Source of the DNA: JBDSKH01 sp035556655
GTDB taxonomy: Bacteria > Actinomycetota > Actinomycetes > Actinomycetales > Microbacteriaceae
Length of the DNA stretch: 14,880 nt
Direction of reading: 5' to 3'
Assembly: GCA_035556655.1 (NCBI GenBank)
Contig: DATMFW010000006.1
Location: 1 to 14,880, forward strand
The notes under the pieces were generated by a model. That model searched no databases. It was not told the origin of the DNA and saw only the letters and a program-made list of their open reading frames with translations. Positions 1-7,300 of this stretch are shown one piece after another (position 1 is the stretch's first letter; every line of letters starts with the position of its first letter). A program made the position numbers and the translations under genes.

Positions 1-420
1 CAGGATCACCCAGCCGTTCTCGACCCCGGGCAGCAGCGCGTCCTGCTGGGCCTTGGTGAAGCGGTGGATCTCGTCGAGGAACAGTACGGTCGAGAGCCCG
101 TACAGGTCGCGGTCGGCGTGCGCCTTCTCCATCACCTCGCGAACGTCTTTGACGCCAGCGGTGACGGCGGAGAGCTCGACGAACCGGCGGCCGGAACTGT
201 GGGCGATCGCCTGCGCGAGGGTCGTCTTGCCGGTGCCCGGAGGCCCCCACAGGATCACCGAGACGGCCCCCGATTCCCCGGTCGCATCCGCCGCCAGCTT
301 CACGATGGGCGAGCCGGGCTTCAGCAGGTGCTTCTGCCCCGCCACCTCCTCCAGCGACGTGGGGCGCATGCGGACCGCGAGCGGGGTGACTCCCGTGCGG
401 AGTCCCTGCTGCGCGGCCAT
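1..420 (-). CDS. rarA: Replication-associated recombination protein A (RarA/MgsA), AAA+ ATPase, N-terminal part
   Basis: Partial gene: the ATG is at 418-420 and 140 codons read leftward off the window edge. The fragment starts with the family's usual 'RMRP(T/K)...GQ.HLL' entry (residues 17-33), then Walker A GPPGTGKT (59-66) and Walker B LFLDEIHR (113-120), ending just after the sensor-1 approach. RarA/MgsA is a RuvB- and clamp-loader-related AAA+ ATPase that acts at stalled replication forks with SSB. The C-terminal tetramerisation part lies outside. It is divergent from the isomerase gene, with 67 bp between starts. The start is preceded by TACTGT (427-432, complement strand) and then exactly six bases, so the mRNA may be leaderless; no Shine-Dalgarno is visible. 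Identification rests on motifs and is firm; the fold resembles RuvB but the GQ.HLL start and GTGKT loop favour RarA. Confidence 0.93.
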   Translation of the reverse strand, partial: MAAQQGLRTGVTPLAVRMRPTSLEEVAGQKHLLKPGSPIVKLAADATGESGAVSVILWGPPGTGKTTLAQAIAHSSGRRFVELSAVTAGVKDVREVMEKAHADRDLYGLSTVLFLDEIHRFTKAQQDALLPGVENGWVIL

Positions 421-426
421 GTCCCC

Positions 427-432
427 ACAGTA
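427..432 (-). promoter_or_regulatory. Candidate -10 hexamer of rarA, leaderless geometry
   Basis: On the minus strand the hexamer is TACTGT, followed by six bases and then the ATG of rarA, so transcription would start at or within a base of the start codon. No convincing -35 is seen. The likely -35 zone overlaps that of the divergent isomerase promoter. TANNNT is the usual core of actinobacterial sigma-A type -10 elements. Confidence 0.5.
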
Positions 433-452
433 GCCGCGGGTACCGACCCGTT

Positions 453-481
453 TTGGCAGCCTCAGGGCCGCTCTGTAGTGT
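453..481 (+). promoter_or_regulatory. Candidate promoter of the isomerase gene, leaderless geometry
   Basis: A -35 element TTGGCA (453-458, 5 of 6 to TTGACA) is separated by 17 bp from a -10 element TAGTGT (476-481). Six bases then precede the GTG at 488, so the transcript would begin at the start codon. This is the best full sigma-A-like promoter in the window. Its -35 faces the rarA promoter in the same 67-bp gap, so the two divergent promoters probably influence each other. Confidence 0.6.
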
Positions 482-487
482 TCTCGC

Positions 488-1285
488 GTGGCATCGACGA
501 GGCAGCAGCGCGAGCAGCGAGAGGCGCGCGAGCGGCTCCAGCGGTACCAGGCCCGGCAGGAGGTGCACGCGCACCAGAACAAGCGCCGGGTCCGGGACAA
601 CCTCATCGCCGTCGCCGGCGTGATCCTGGTCGCCGGTCTCGCGACCGCCACCCAGATCTTCTACTTCAGTGCAGGGCCCGGCGCCCCGACCGCCGCGCCG
701 TCGGACGCGCCGTCGGACGCGCCCACCGGCGCCAACGTGGGGGCACCCGACCCGGCGACGGCCGAGAACCGCACCTGGACGGGAACCATGGTGCTCAACG
801 GCGACATCACGCTCGGCATCGAGCTGGATGGCGCAGCGGCACCGCAGGCCACCGCCGGTTTCGTGCGCGACGCCGCCGACGGCTACTTCGAGGGCAAGAC
901 CTGTCACCGCCTCGCCACGAGCGACGGATTCTCCTTCCTGCAGTGCGGTTCGCTCGATGGCACCGGCGCGGGAGATCCGGACTACGCGTTCGGGCCGATC
1001 GAGAACGCGCCGGCCGACAACGTCTACCCGACCGGCACCATCGCCATGGCCCGCCAGGGCGATAACGCCTACAGCAACGGCCACCAGTTCTTCATCGTGA
1101 CCGGCACCACGACGCTCGGCGCCGACTCCGCCGGCGGCTACACGATCGTCGGGAAGGTGACCAGCGGCCTGGAGAACCTCATCCAGGACGTCACCTCGCA
1201 GGGCATCGACCCCGACACGCTCGGCCAGGACGGCACCGGCGCACCCCTGGTTCCGACAACGATCACGGGGGTCACCCTGCAGTAG
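488..1285 (+). CDS. Membrane-anchored cyclophilin-type peptidyl-prolyl cis-trans isomerase
   Basis: 265 residues starting at GTG. A basic, Gln/Arg/Glu-rich cytoplasmic tail (1-37) is followed by one membrane segment (about 38-60), an Ala/Pro/Ser/Asp spacer containing a short duplicated PSDA unit (62-90), and a cyclophilin domain (about 94-265). Family landmarks are CHR (139-141, the catalytic Arg position), FLQCG (150-154) and GHQFFIVTG (198-206). The enzyme would accelerate proline cis/trans isomerisation of proteins on the outer face of the membrane, a fitting partner for Sec-exported proteins. The GTG was chosen because it sits seven bases after the end of a -10 hexamer and begins the basic tail; no Shine-Dalgarno is visible. 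Cyclophilin genes commonly lie near rel in actinobacteria. Assignment to the fold is firm; the natural substrates are unknown. Confidence 0.9.
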   Translation: MASTRQQREQREARERLQRYQARQEVHAHQNKRRVRDNLIAVAGVILVAGLATATQIFYFSAGPGAPTAAPSDAPSDAPTGANVGAPDPATAENRTWTGTMVLNGDITLGIELDGAAAPQATAGFVRDAADGYFEGKTCHRLATSDGFSFLQCGSLDGTGAGDPDYAFGPIENAPADNVYPTGTIAMARQGDNAYSNGHQFFIVTGTTTLGADSAGGYTIVGKVTSGLENLIQDVTSQGIDPDTLGQDGTGAPLVPTTITGVTLQ

Positions 1286-1294
1286 CGGGTGCAA

Positions 1295-1300
1295 TAGGCT
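1295..1300 (+). promoter_or_regulatory. Weak -10 candidate upstream of the DUF349 gene
   Basis: TAGGCT sits in a short A/T-leaning patch between two genes. A transcript starting about seven bases later would carry a leader of roughly 45 nt with a Shine-Dalgarno at its end. There is no recognisable -35 at 16-19 bp spacing, so readthrough from the isomerase gene is equally possible. Confidence 0.3.
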
Positions 1301-1352
1301 GGGGGGCGCTCCGGTCAGAGGCGGCCGGGACTGACGGCAAGGTGAGTTATCC

Positions 1353-2585
1353 GTGGCGAGCAGCGAACAGGCACCCTGGGGCCGGGTCGGCGACGACGGA
1401 ACGGTCTACGTCCGCGAGGCGGACGGGGAACGGGCCGTGGGCCAGTACCCCGACGCCACCCCCGACGAGGCTCTGGCGTATTACGAGCGCAAGTTCGCCG
1501 AACTGGCCGGCCAGGTCGGGCTGCTCGAGCAGCGCGTCCGCGGCGGGGCGCCGGCGAACGATGTGGCCAAGGCCATCGCGCACCTCACCGAGTCGGTGGC
1601 GACCGCCAATGCCGTCGGCGATCTCGCGGGGCTGCGAGAGCGTCTCGACAAGCTGAGCGGCAGCGTCGGCGAACTGACCGAGAAGCAGTCGGCCGAGGCG
1701 AAGGCTGCGGTCGCGACCGCGCTCGCCGAGCGCGAGGCCCTCGTGGCCGAGGTCGAGGCGCTGGCCGCCCAGGATCCGGCGAAGGCGCAGTGGAAGCAGG
1801 TGACCTCGCAGCTGGATTCCCTGTTCGCCCGCTGGCAGGCCGCCCAGAAGGACGGCCCGCGGCTGCCCAAGACCGAGAGCAACGAACTCTGGAAGCGCTT
1901 CCGTTCCGCGCGGACGAGCATCGAGGGCCACCGCAAGGCCTTCTTCACCGAACTGGACGGGGTCCACAAAGAGGCACGCTCGCGCAAGCAGGAGCTGATC
2001 GACCGGGCCGAGGCGCTGGCGCCGCGTGGCGCGGCGGGCATCCCCGATTACCGGCGGCTCGTCGACGAGTGGAAGCTCGCCGGGCGAGCCGGCAAGCGTG
2101 CCGACGACGCGCTCTGGGAGCGCTTCAAGGCCGCCGGTGATGTGCTGTTCGCCGCGAAGTCCGAGGTCGACGCCCTGGAGAACGAGGAGTTCGCGGGCAA
2201 TCTCACCCAGAAGCTGGCGCTCCTGGAGGATGCCGAGAAGCTGCTCGCGGTGACCGATCACGCGAAGGCCAAGCAGGCCCTGCTCGATGTCCAGCGCAAG
2301 TGGGACGCGATCGGCAAGGTGCCGCGGGATGCGATCCGCACCGTCGAGGACCGCCTGCGCAAGGTCGAGACGCACGTGCGCAAACTCGACGAAGACAACT
2401 GGAGTCGCACCGACCCCGAGAAGACGGCTCGCTCCGAGGGGTTGGCCTCGCAGCTGACGAACGCGATCGAGAAGCTCGAGCGCGAACTTGCCGAGGCCAC
2501 GGCGAAGGGCGATGCCCGCAAGATCAAGGAAGCCGAAGAAGCGCTGGCCGCCCGGCGCGTCTGGCTCTCGGCCATCGGCTCCTAG
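1353..2585 (+). CDS. DUF349 domain-containing protein
   Basis: 410 residues, very rich in Glu, Lys, Ala and Leu, with long predicted coiled-coil helices. After an N-terminal block (W9, GTVYVR 16-21, then 'YPDATPDEALAYYERKF' 32-48) come repeated Trp-centred helical units typical of DUF349: W147 to WKRFRSA (180-186), W240 to WERFKAA (255-261) and W317 DAIGKVP. The C-terminus (351-410) is another charged helix. The GTG start is supported by AAGGTGAG at 1339-1346, six bases upstream. DUF349 proteins are widespread in actinobacteria near rel; their biochemical role is not established, and an occasional 'DNA repair ATPase' label is not supported here because no nucleotide-binding motif is visible. 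It is probably cytoplasmic, with no signal peptide or membrane segment. It is co-directional with the isomerase gene, 67 bp downstream. Confidence 0.88.
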   Translation: MASSEQAPWGRVGDDGTVYVREADGERAVGQYPDATPDEALAYYERKFAELAGQVGLLEQRVRGGAPANDVAKAIAHLTESVATANAVGDLAGLRERLDKLSGSVGELTEKQSAEAKAAVATALAEREALVAEVEALAAQDPAKAQWKQVTSQLDSLFARWQAAQKDGPRLPKTESNELWKRFRSARTSIEGHRKAFFTELDGVHKEARSRKQELIDRAEALAPRGAAGIPDYRRLVDEWKLAGRAGKRADDALWERFKAAGDVLFAAKSEVDALENEEFAGNLTQKLALLEDAEKLLAVTDHAKAKQALLDVQRKWDAIGKVPRDAIRTVEDRLRKVETHVRKLDEDNWSRTDPEKTARSEGLASQLTNAIEKLERELAEATAKGDARKIKEAEEALAARRVWLSAIGS

Positions 2586-2590
2586 TTCCA

Positions 2591-2616
2591 CAAGAACTCT
2601 TGTACAACAGTTCTTG
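2591..2616. promoter_or_regulatory. Near-perfect 26-bp palindrome, probable operator of the regulator-exporter pair
   Basis: Arms CAAGAACT (2591-2598) and AGTTCTTG (2609-2616) flank a central palindrome TTGTACAA (2600-2607). The only break in the dyad is the C/C pair at 2599 and 2608. The element is A/T-rich against very G/C-rich surroundings, begins five bases after the DUF349 stop codon and covers the -35 position of the promoter read toward 2635. Position and symmetry suggest binding of a dimeric winged-helix protein, most simply autoregulation by the adjacent gene. No T-tract follows, so a terminator role is unlikely. Confidence 0.65.
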
Positions 2617-2628
2617 ACTATTTAGCCT
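2600..2628 (+). promoter_or_regulatory. Candidate promoter of the winged-helix regulator gene, leaderless geometry
   Basis: The -10 hexamer TAGCCT (2623-2628) is followed by six bases and then the GTG at 2635. At 17-bp spacing the -35 position is TTGTAC (2600-2605, 3 of 6 to consensus), which lies inside the central palindrome. A bound repressor would block polymerase access directly. Confidence 0.5.
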
Positions 2629-2634
2629 GGCCGG

Positions 2635-3201
2635 GTGGAACCCACCCGCATCGAGGTCGACGACCCCTCTGCCATGCGCGCGCTCGCGCATCCGCTGCGC
2701 CTGAAATTGCTCGGACTGCTCCGCCGCGATGGCGCGAAGACCGTCGGCGAGCTGAGCGAACTCGTGGATGCCGCCCCCGGCTCGGTCAGCTACCACCTGA
2801 CCACGCTGCACCGCTTCGGATTCGTCGAGGAGGCCCCCGAGCTGGCGCGCGACGGGCGGGAGCGCTGGTGGCGGGCATCCCACGCCATGACCGCCTACGA
2901 GCCCGTGGACCTGCTCGCCGACCCCGAGAGCGCCGCGGCCGGACGTCGCATGCGCCAGGCCTTCCTGCAGGGACACCTGGCGGAACAGCTGGACTATCTG
3001 GACGCCGAACCCGCGCTGCCGCGGGAGTGGGTCGCGGCGGCAAGCGCGGGCGACATCATCGCCTATCTGACAGCGGCGGAACTCGCCGAGCTGACCGCCG
3101 AGGTGAACGCCCTCGCCGAGAAGTGGGCGCGGCCCCGCGAGCTCGCGTCACCGCAAGCCGAACCGGTGCGCTTCATCTACTCCGCATTCCGGCAGCCGTG
3201 A
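2635..3201 (+). CDS. Winged-helix (ArsR-like, HTH_20 type) transcriptional regulator
   Basis: 188 residues from a GTG start. The N-terminal domain is a classic ArsR-like fold: 'MRALAHPLRLKLLGLL' (14-29), a positioning helix (about 36-46), a recognition helix around APGSVSYHLTTLHRFG (47-62) and a wing ending in ERWWRAS (76-82). The C-terminal half (about 95-185) is a charged helical domain probably used for dimerisation or ligand sensing. No metal-binding CxC motif is visible, so metal sensing is unlikely. The start is fixed by the -10 hexamer seven bases upstream and the 26-bp palindrome just before it. Its stop overlaps the exporter start (GTGA, 3198-3201), so the pair is translationally coupled. 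It probably represses itself and the exporter until a substrate is present; the inducer is unknown. Confidence 0.87.
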   Translation: MEPTRIEVDDPSAMRALAHPLRLKLLGLLRRDGAKTVGELSELVDAAPGSVSYHLTTLHRFGFVEEAPELARDGRERWWRASHAMTAYEPVDLLADPESAAAGRRMRQAFLQGHLAEQLDYLDAEPALPREWVAAASAGDIIAYLTAAELAELTAEVNALAEKWARPRELASPQAEPVRFIYSAFRQP

Positions 3202-4421
3202 CCTCCGTCCGCACCTCCACGCGGCGCACGCCCCTGATCGCCCTGCTCGCCGCCGACGGCATCTCTCGGGCGGGGAACGCCGTCACCACCGTCGCCGTCC
3301 CGCTCTACGCCCTCGCCGTGACCGGCTCGCCGTTCGCCACCGGCATCGCCGGGGTGTTCGCCACCGCGCCGATCATCGTCGGCGGCGCACTCGGCGGCGT
3401 GCTCGTCGACCGGTTCGGCTGGCGGCGCTCCGGGGTCGTGGCCGATGCGGCGAGCGGCCTGACCTCGCTCGCGATCCCGGTTCTGGCCGGGCTGGGCATC
3501 CTGCCGTTTCCGGCGCTGCTGGCCCTGGTCTTCCTGAGCAACCTGCTCGACACGCCGGGATCCACGGCGCGCACCGCCCAGCTGCCGGAGCTCGCCGAAC
3601 TCGCCGGCACGCCGCTCAGCCGCGCGACGGGAGCCCACGCCACCGTGTCGCGCACGGCGGGGATGCTGGGAGTGGGACTGGCCGGGGCCCTGGTCGCCGT
3701 CGTCGGGCCCGCGAACGCGCTGTACGCCTGCGGAGTGTTCGCGGTGTCGATCGCCCTGACGCTGCTGTTCGTCCCGGCCGACGCCCGCCACCACGCCACG
3801 CGCACCGAGGAGCCCGCCGAGCCCTACCTCGGGGCCCTGCGCGCCGGTCTGAGGTTCACCGTGCGCACTCCCCTGCTGCGCGCCGTCGTGATCCTGGTCG
3901 TCACCACCAACATGATCGACGCCGCCGGACTGACCGTGCTGAAGCCGGTCTACGCCCGCGGGATCGGCGATGACGGCGCGGTGCTCGGCGCCATACTCGC
4001 GGTCTTCGCGGCCGGTGCGCTCACCGGCGCCGCCGCGTACAGCGCCGTCGGGCACCGCCTGCCGCGACGCGGACTGTTCGTGGCTCTGTTCCTGCTCGCC
4101 GGCGTGCCGCCCTACCTCGCCCTCGCGCTCGATGCGCCGCTGCCCGCGATATTCGCGGTTCTCGCACTCTCGGGGCTGGCCGCCGGCCCGCTCAACCCGA
4201 TGATCGACACGGCGCTGTTCGGGATCATCCCGGTCGCCCTGCGCGCGCGGGTCTTCGGCGCCCTGTCGGCCGGGGTCGCCGCGGCGATGCCGCTCGGCAG
4301 CGCGCTCGCGGGTCTCGGTGTCGAGCAGCTCGGCCTGACCGGTACACTGTTCGCCGCGGCGGGCGTCTATCTCGTGGCGATCCTGTCCACGGCGTTCGGG
4401 CGACGCTGGCACGGATTCTGA
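3198..4421 (+). CDS. Major facilitator superfamily transporter, probable drug/metabolite exporter
   Basis: 407 residues, almost wholly hydrophobic, with about 12 predicted membrane segments. The first half carries the MFS motif A, GGVLVDRFGWRR (66-77), in the loop between TM2 and TM3; an acidic/His-rich hydrophilic central loop follows TM6 (ADARHHATRTEEP). Length and layout match 12-TM MFS exporters of the MFS_1/MFS_3 type. The GTG at 3198 was chosen because it overlaps the regulator's stop in a GTGA junction and starts the protein just before TM1. The reading frame is open further upstream, but that part lies inside the regulator gene and codes no sensible protein. No Shine-Dalgarno is visible, so translation probably depends on reinitiation. 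The substrate cannot be told from sequence; pairing with a local regulator suggests inducible efflux. Confidence 0.87.
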   Translation: MTSVRTSTRRTPLIALLAADGISRAGNAVTTVAVPLYALAVTGSPFATGIAGVFATAPIIVGGALGGVLVDRFGWRRSGVVADAASGLTSLAIPVLAGLGILPFPALLALVFLSNLLDTPGSTARTAQLPELAELAGTPLSRATGAHATVSRTAGMLGVGLAGALVAVVGPANALYACGVFAVSIALTLLFVPADARHHATRTEEPAEPYLGALRAGLRFTVRTPLLRAVVILVVTTNMIDAAGLTVLKPVYARGIGDDGAVLGAILAVFAAGALTGAAAYSAVGHRLPRRGLFVALFLLAGVPPYLALALDAPLPAIFAVLALSGLAAGPLNPMIDTALFGIIPVALRARVFGALSAGVAAAMPLGSALAGLGVEQLGLTGTLFAAAGVYLVAILSTAFGRRWHGF

Positions 4422-4486
4422 GACTGTCCACAGCGCCCGTTTCCCACCGATCGCACCGGATGCCCGCACCCCCGGCCCGGGCACGG

Positions 4487-4492
4487 CACGAT
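4487..4492 (+). promoter_or_regulatory. Candidate -10 hexamer (variant) before the AbiEi-like orphan
   Basis: CACGAT is followed by six bases and the ATG at 4499. It differs from TANNNT at the first base but keeps the A and the final T and the same spacing as five other starts in the window. It is the main reason to prefer the ATG at 4499 over the in-frame ATG at 4460. Confidence 0.35.
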
Positions 4493-4498
4493 GCAGAG

Positions 4499-5050
4499 AT
4501 GGTCGCCCTTCCCCCCGCGCTCGACGGTTCTGCACTGCCGCTCGCCGAGCGCATGGCCGCCACGCTCGACGGCGAGCTCTACCCGCTCGGCGGCGCACAC
4601 TGCCCGATCGACGAGGTCGAGACGCCGCGGCTGCGGCTCGCCGCCGCCCTCGCCGGACTGCCGGTGCGGCTGATCGCCGAACTGGGCACCGCAGCGTGGG
4701 TGTGGGGCGCGACGCCCATCGCCCCGCGTCCCCTCGAGCTCTGCGTCGACCTCGGTGCGCGGGCCCGGCCGCTGCACGCCGCACCGGTGGTCATCCGCGA
4801 GGTGGTCGTCCGCTCCGGCGACCTGGTCTCGCTCGGGGAGCGACGGGTGACCAGCCCGCTGCGCACGGCGATCGATCTGGCGCGGTCCCGCATCCGGTGG
4901 GGTGACCACGAGGCGCTGCTGGTGAGCGAGCTGGCCCGCCAGACGGGATTCACGTTCGACGACTGCCGTACCGTGGTCGAGGCGCGGCGCAATCTGCCCG
5001 ACAAGCGGCGCGCGATGATCAGGCTCGAGCGGGCGCTCAGCCCGCGCTGA
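4499..5050 (+). CDS. Small orphan protein resembling the AbiEi-antitoxin/DUF559-associated group
   Basis: 183 residues from the ATG at 4499; an in-frame ATG at 4460 would add 13 residues rich in Ala, Pro and Arg that look like non-coding DNA. Two short patterns recall AbiEi-type antitoxins and the N-terminal part of actinobacterial DUF559 proteins: 'GTAAWVWG' (63-70, compare the S-A-A-x-x-x-G signature) and 'RVTSPLRTAIDLARS' (116-130, compare V-T-S-P-x-R-T-x-x-D-L-A). No endonuclease-like C-terminus is present and no toxin gene lies beside it. The protein is soluble with no signal peptide. It lies 77 bp after the exporter gene, and its last 14 bp overlap the 3' end of rel on the other strand. 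The family link is a tentative recollection from short motifs; function unknown. Confidence 0.6.
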   Translation: MVALPPALDGSALPLAERMAATLDGELYPLGGAHCPIDEVETPRLRLAAALAGLPVRLIAELGTAAWVWGATPIAPRPLELCVDLGARARPLHAAPVVIREVVVRSGDLVSLGERRVTSPLRTAIDLARSRIRWGDHEALLVSELARQTGFTFDDCRTVVEARRNLPDKRRAMIRLERALSPR

Positions 5051-7295
5051 CCCGGTACACGTCGTAGACCGCCTCGATGCGCCGGACCGCGTTCAGCAAG
5101 CGGTCGAGATGCACGGTATCGCCCATCTCGAACACGAAGCGGCTGAGAGCCAGGCGATCGCTCGAGGTCGAGACCGTCGCCGAGAGGATGTTCACGTGAT
5201 GCTCGGAGAGCACGCGCGTGACGTCCGAGAGCAGTCCGGACCGGTCGAGGGCCTCGACCTGGATCTGCACGAGGAAGACGCTCGAGGAGTTCGGGGCCCA
5301 CTCCACGTCGATCATGCGGTCGGGTTCGGCCAGCAGGCTCTTCACGTTCTGGCAGTCGGCCTGGTGCACCGACACCCCGGTGCCGCGCGTGACGAACCCG
5401 ACGATCGAGTCGCCCGGAACCGGCGTGCAGCACTTGGCGAGCTTCACCAGGATGTCCGGGGCGCCGCGCACCAGGACACCGGAGTCGCTCGAGCGCAGCT
5501 GTCGCCCGCGCCCCTTCGGGGTGAACGGGATCTCGGCCTCGTCGGCCTCCGCCTCACCCTGCATCGAGGCGACGACCTTCTCCAGCACCGACTGCGTCGA
5601 GATGTGGCCCTCGCCGACCGCCGCGTAGAGCGCCTCGACGCCCTCGTAGCGCATCTGGGCGGCGACCTCGGCCAGCACGTCCTGGCTCATCAGTTTCTGC
5701 AGCGGCAGGTTCTGCTTGCGCATGGCGCGGGCGATGGCGTCCTTGCCCTGCTCGACGGCCTCCTCGCGCCGCTCCTTCGTGAACCAGCCGCGGATCTTGC
5801 TGCGCGCACGCTGGCTCTTGACGAAGTTCAGCCAGTCCTGACTCGGCCCGGCGTCGGGGTTCTTCGAGGTGAACACCTCGACCGAGTCGCCGGAGTTGAG
5901 TGTGGACTCCAGCGGCACCAGGCGCCCGTTGACCTTCGCCCCCATCGTGCGATGGCCGATCTCGGTGTGCACGGCGTAAGCGAAATCGACCGGGGTGGCC
6001 CCGGCCGGGAGGCCGATCACCTTGCCCTGCGGGGTGAACACGTAGACCTCCTTCGCCCCGATCTCGAATCGCAGGTTGTCGAGGAACTCGCCCGGGTCCT
6101 CGGTCTCGGACTGCCAGTCGCTGATGTGGGCGAGCCAGGCCATCTCGGTGTCGCTGGCCGCCTGGTCGCGGTCGGCGGCCTTGCTCGTGACACGCTCCTT
6201 GTACTTCCAATGCGCGGCGACGCCGTACTCGGCACGGTTGTGCATGTCGTGGGTGCGGATCTGGATCTCGATCGCGCGCCCCTGCGGACCCACCACCGTG
6301 GTGTGCAGCGACTGGTAGAGGTTGAACTTCGGGGTGGCGATGTAGTCCTTGAACCTGCCGGGGATCGGATTCCAGCGCGCGTGGATGGCCCCGAGAACGG
6401 CATAACAGTCCCTGATGTTGTTGACCAGGACCCGGATCCCGACGAGGTCGTAGATCTCGGTGAACTCGCGACCGCGGGCCACCATCTTCTGGTAGATCGA
6501 GTAGTACTGCTTCGGCCGGCCGACCACCTGGCCCTTGATCTTGCCGGCCTTCAGGTCTTCGTTCACCGCGTCGATGACGAGCTGCACGAACTCCTCGCGC
6601 TGGGGCGTGCGGTCCTTGACCAGGCTCTCGATCTCGACGTAGAGCTTCGGGTAGAGCACGGCGAACGAGAGGTCCTCGAGCTCCCACTTGATGGTCTGGA
6701 TGCCCAGGCGGTGCGCAAGGGGCGCGTAGATCTCCAGGGTCTCCTGGGCCTTGCGCGCGGCGGATTCGGGGGCCACGAACCCCCAGGTCCTGGCATTGTG
6801 CAGCCGGTCGGCCAGCTTGATGATGAGCACGCGGATGTCCTTCGACATCGCCACCACCATCTTGCGTACCGTCTCGGCCTGCGCGCTGTCGCCGTACTTC
6901 AGCTTGTCGAGCTTGGTGACGCCGTCGACGAGCATCGCGATCTCGTCGCCGAAGTCCGCGCGCAGCAGGTCGAGGGTGTAATCGGTGTCCTCGACGGTGT
7001 CGTGCAGCAGCGCGGCGGCGAGGGTCTTCGGCCCGATGCCGAGATCGGCGAGGATCTGCGCGACCGCCACCGGGTGCGTGATGTACGGCTCCCCCGACTT
7101 GCGGGTCTGCCCGGAGTGCGCGCGCTCGGCCGCCGCGTAGGCGCGTTCGATCAGCGCGACATCGGCCTTGGGGTGGTGAGCACGCACCGTCTTGAGCAGC
7201 CGGTCGACGGCGCCGGTCGGCTGGGCACGCGAGAACAGGCGCGGGAAGATCGATCGGCGCAGCGGCGCGGTGCCCGGCGCCTGCGTGTCGGTCAT
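5037..7295 (-). CDS. relA: Bifunctional (p)ppGpp synthetase/hydrolase (Rel/RSH family)
   Basis: 752 residues, full length for a long RSH protein. The HD hydrolase domain (about 45-200) has H74, HD (98-99), ED (102-103) and KLADRLHNART (160-170), so hydrolysis should be active. The synthetase domain (about 255-365) has GRPKQYYSIYQKM (259-271) and YDLVGIRV (282-289). The RFKD motif at 314-317 is the RxKD form found in bifunctional enzymes rather than the ExDD form of synthetase-only RelA. A TGS domain (about 414-476), helical linker, Cys/His zinc-finger-like region (KCCTPVPGDS 621-630, HQADC 644-648) and ACT domain (about 672-750) follow. It makes (p)ppGpp from GTP/GDP and ATP on starved ribosomes and degrades it. 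GGGAGGTG at 7301-7308, five bases from the ATG, supports the start. It has its own promoter candidate but could also be read from the Sec genes upstream. Confidence 0.97.
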   Translation of the reverse strand: MTDTQAPGTAPLRRSIFPRLFSRAQPTGAVDRLLKTVRAHHPKADVALIERAYAAAERAHSGQTRKSGEPYITHPVAVAQILADLGIGPKTLAAALLHDTVEDTDYTLDLLRADFGDEIAMLVDGVTKLDKLKYGDSAQAETVRKMVVAMSKDIRVLIIKLADRLHNARTWGFVAPESAARKAQETLEIYAPLAHRLGIQTIKWELEDLSFAVLYPKLYVEIESLVKDRTPQREEFVQLVIDAVNEDLKAGKIKGQVVGRPKQYYSIYQKMVARGREFTEIYDLVGIRVLVNNIRDCYAVLGAIHARWNPIPGRFKDYIATPKFNLYQSLHTTVVGPQGRAIEIQIRTHDMHNRAEYGVAAHWKYKERVTSKAADRDQAASDTEMAWLAHISDWQSETEDPGEFLDNLRFEIGAKEVYVFTPQGKVIGLPAGATPVDFAYAVHTEIGHRTMGAKVNGRLVPLESTLNSGDSVEVFTSKNPDAGPSQDWLNFVKSQRARSKIRGWFTKERREEAVEQGKDAIARAMRKQNLPLQKLMSQDVLAEVAAQMRYEGVEALYAAVGEGHISTQSVLEKVVASMQGEAEADEAEIPFTPKGRGRQLRSSDSGVLVRGAPDILVKLAKCCTPVPGDSIVGFVTRGTGVSVHQADCQNVKSLLAEPDRMIDVEWAPNSSSVFLVQIQVEALDRSGLLSDVTRVLSEHHVNILSATVSTSSDRLALSRFVFEMGDTVHLDRLLNAVRRIEAVYDVYRVSAG

Positions 7296-7300
7296 GCGCT

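Noticed and set aside
2591..2616. Palindrome as a LexA box or as the terminator of the DUF349 gene
   Set aside because: GAAC and GTTC are 12 bases apart rather than four, and no T-tract follows the dyad.
4424..4432. Single DnaA-box-like 9-mer CTGTCCACA
   Set aside because: One isolated match (8 of 9 to TTGTCCACA) without further boxes or an A/T-rich unwinding zone is easily chance; no origin claim is supported.
4460..4498. Earlier ATG at 4460 as the start of the AbiEi-like orphan
   Set aside because: It adds a Pro/Ala/Arg-rich stretch without Shine-Dalgarno or promoter geometry; the ATG at 4499 has the recurrent -10 spacing. Not fully excluded.
3177..4784. 535-codon minus-strand open frame opposite the exporter
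   Set aside because: Arg/Gly/Glu-rich nonsense product, while the plus strand encodes a clear MFS protein.
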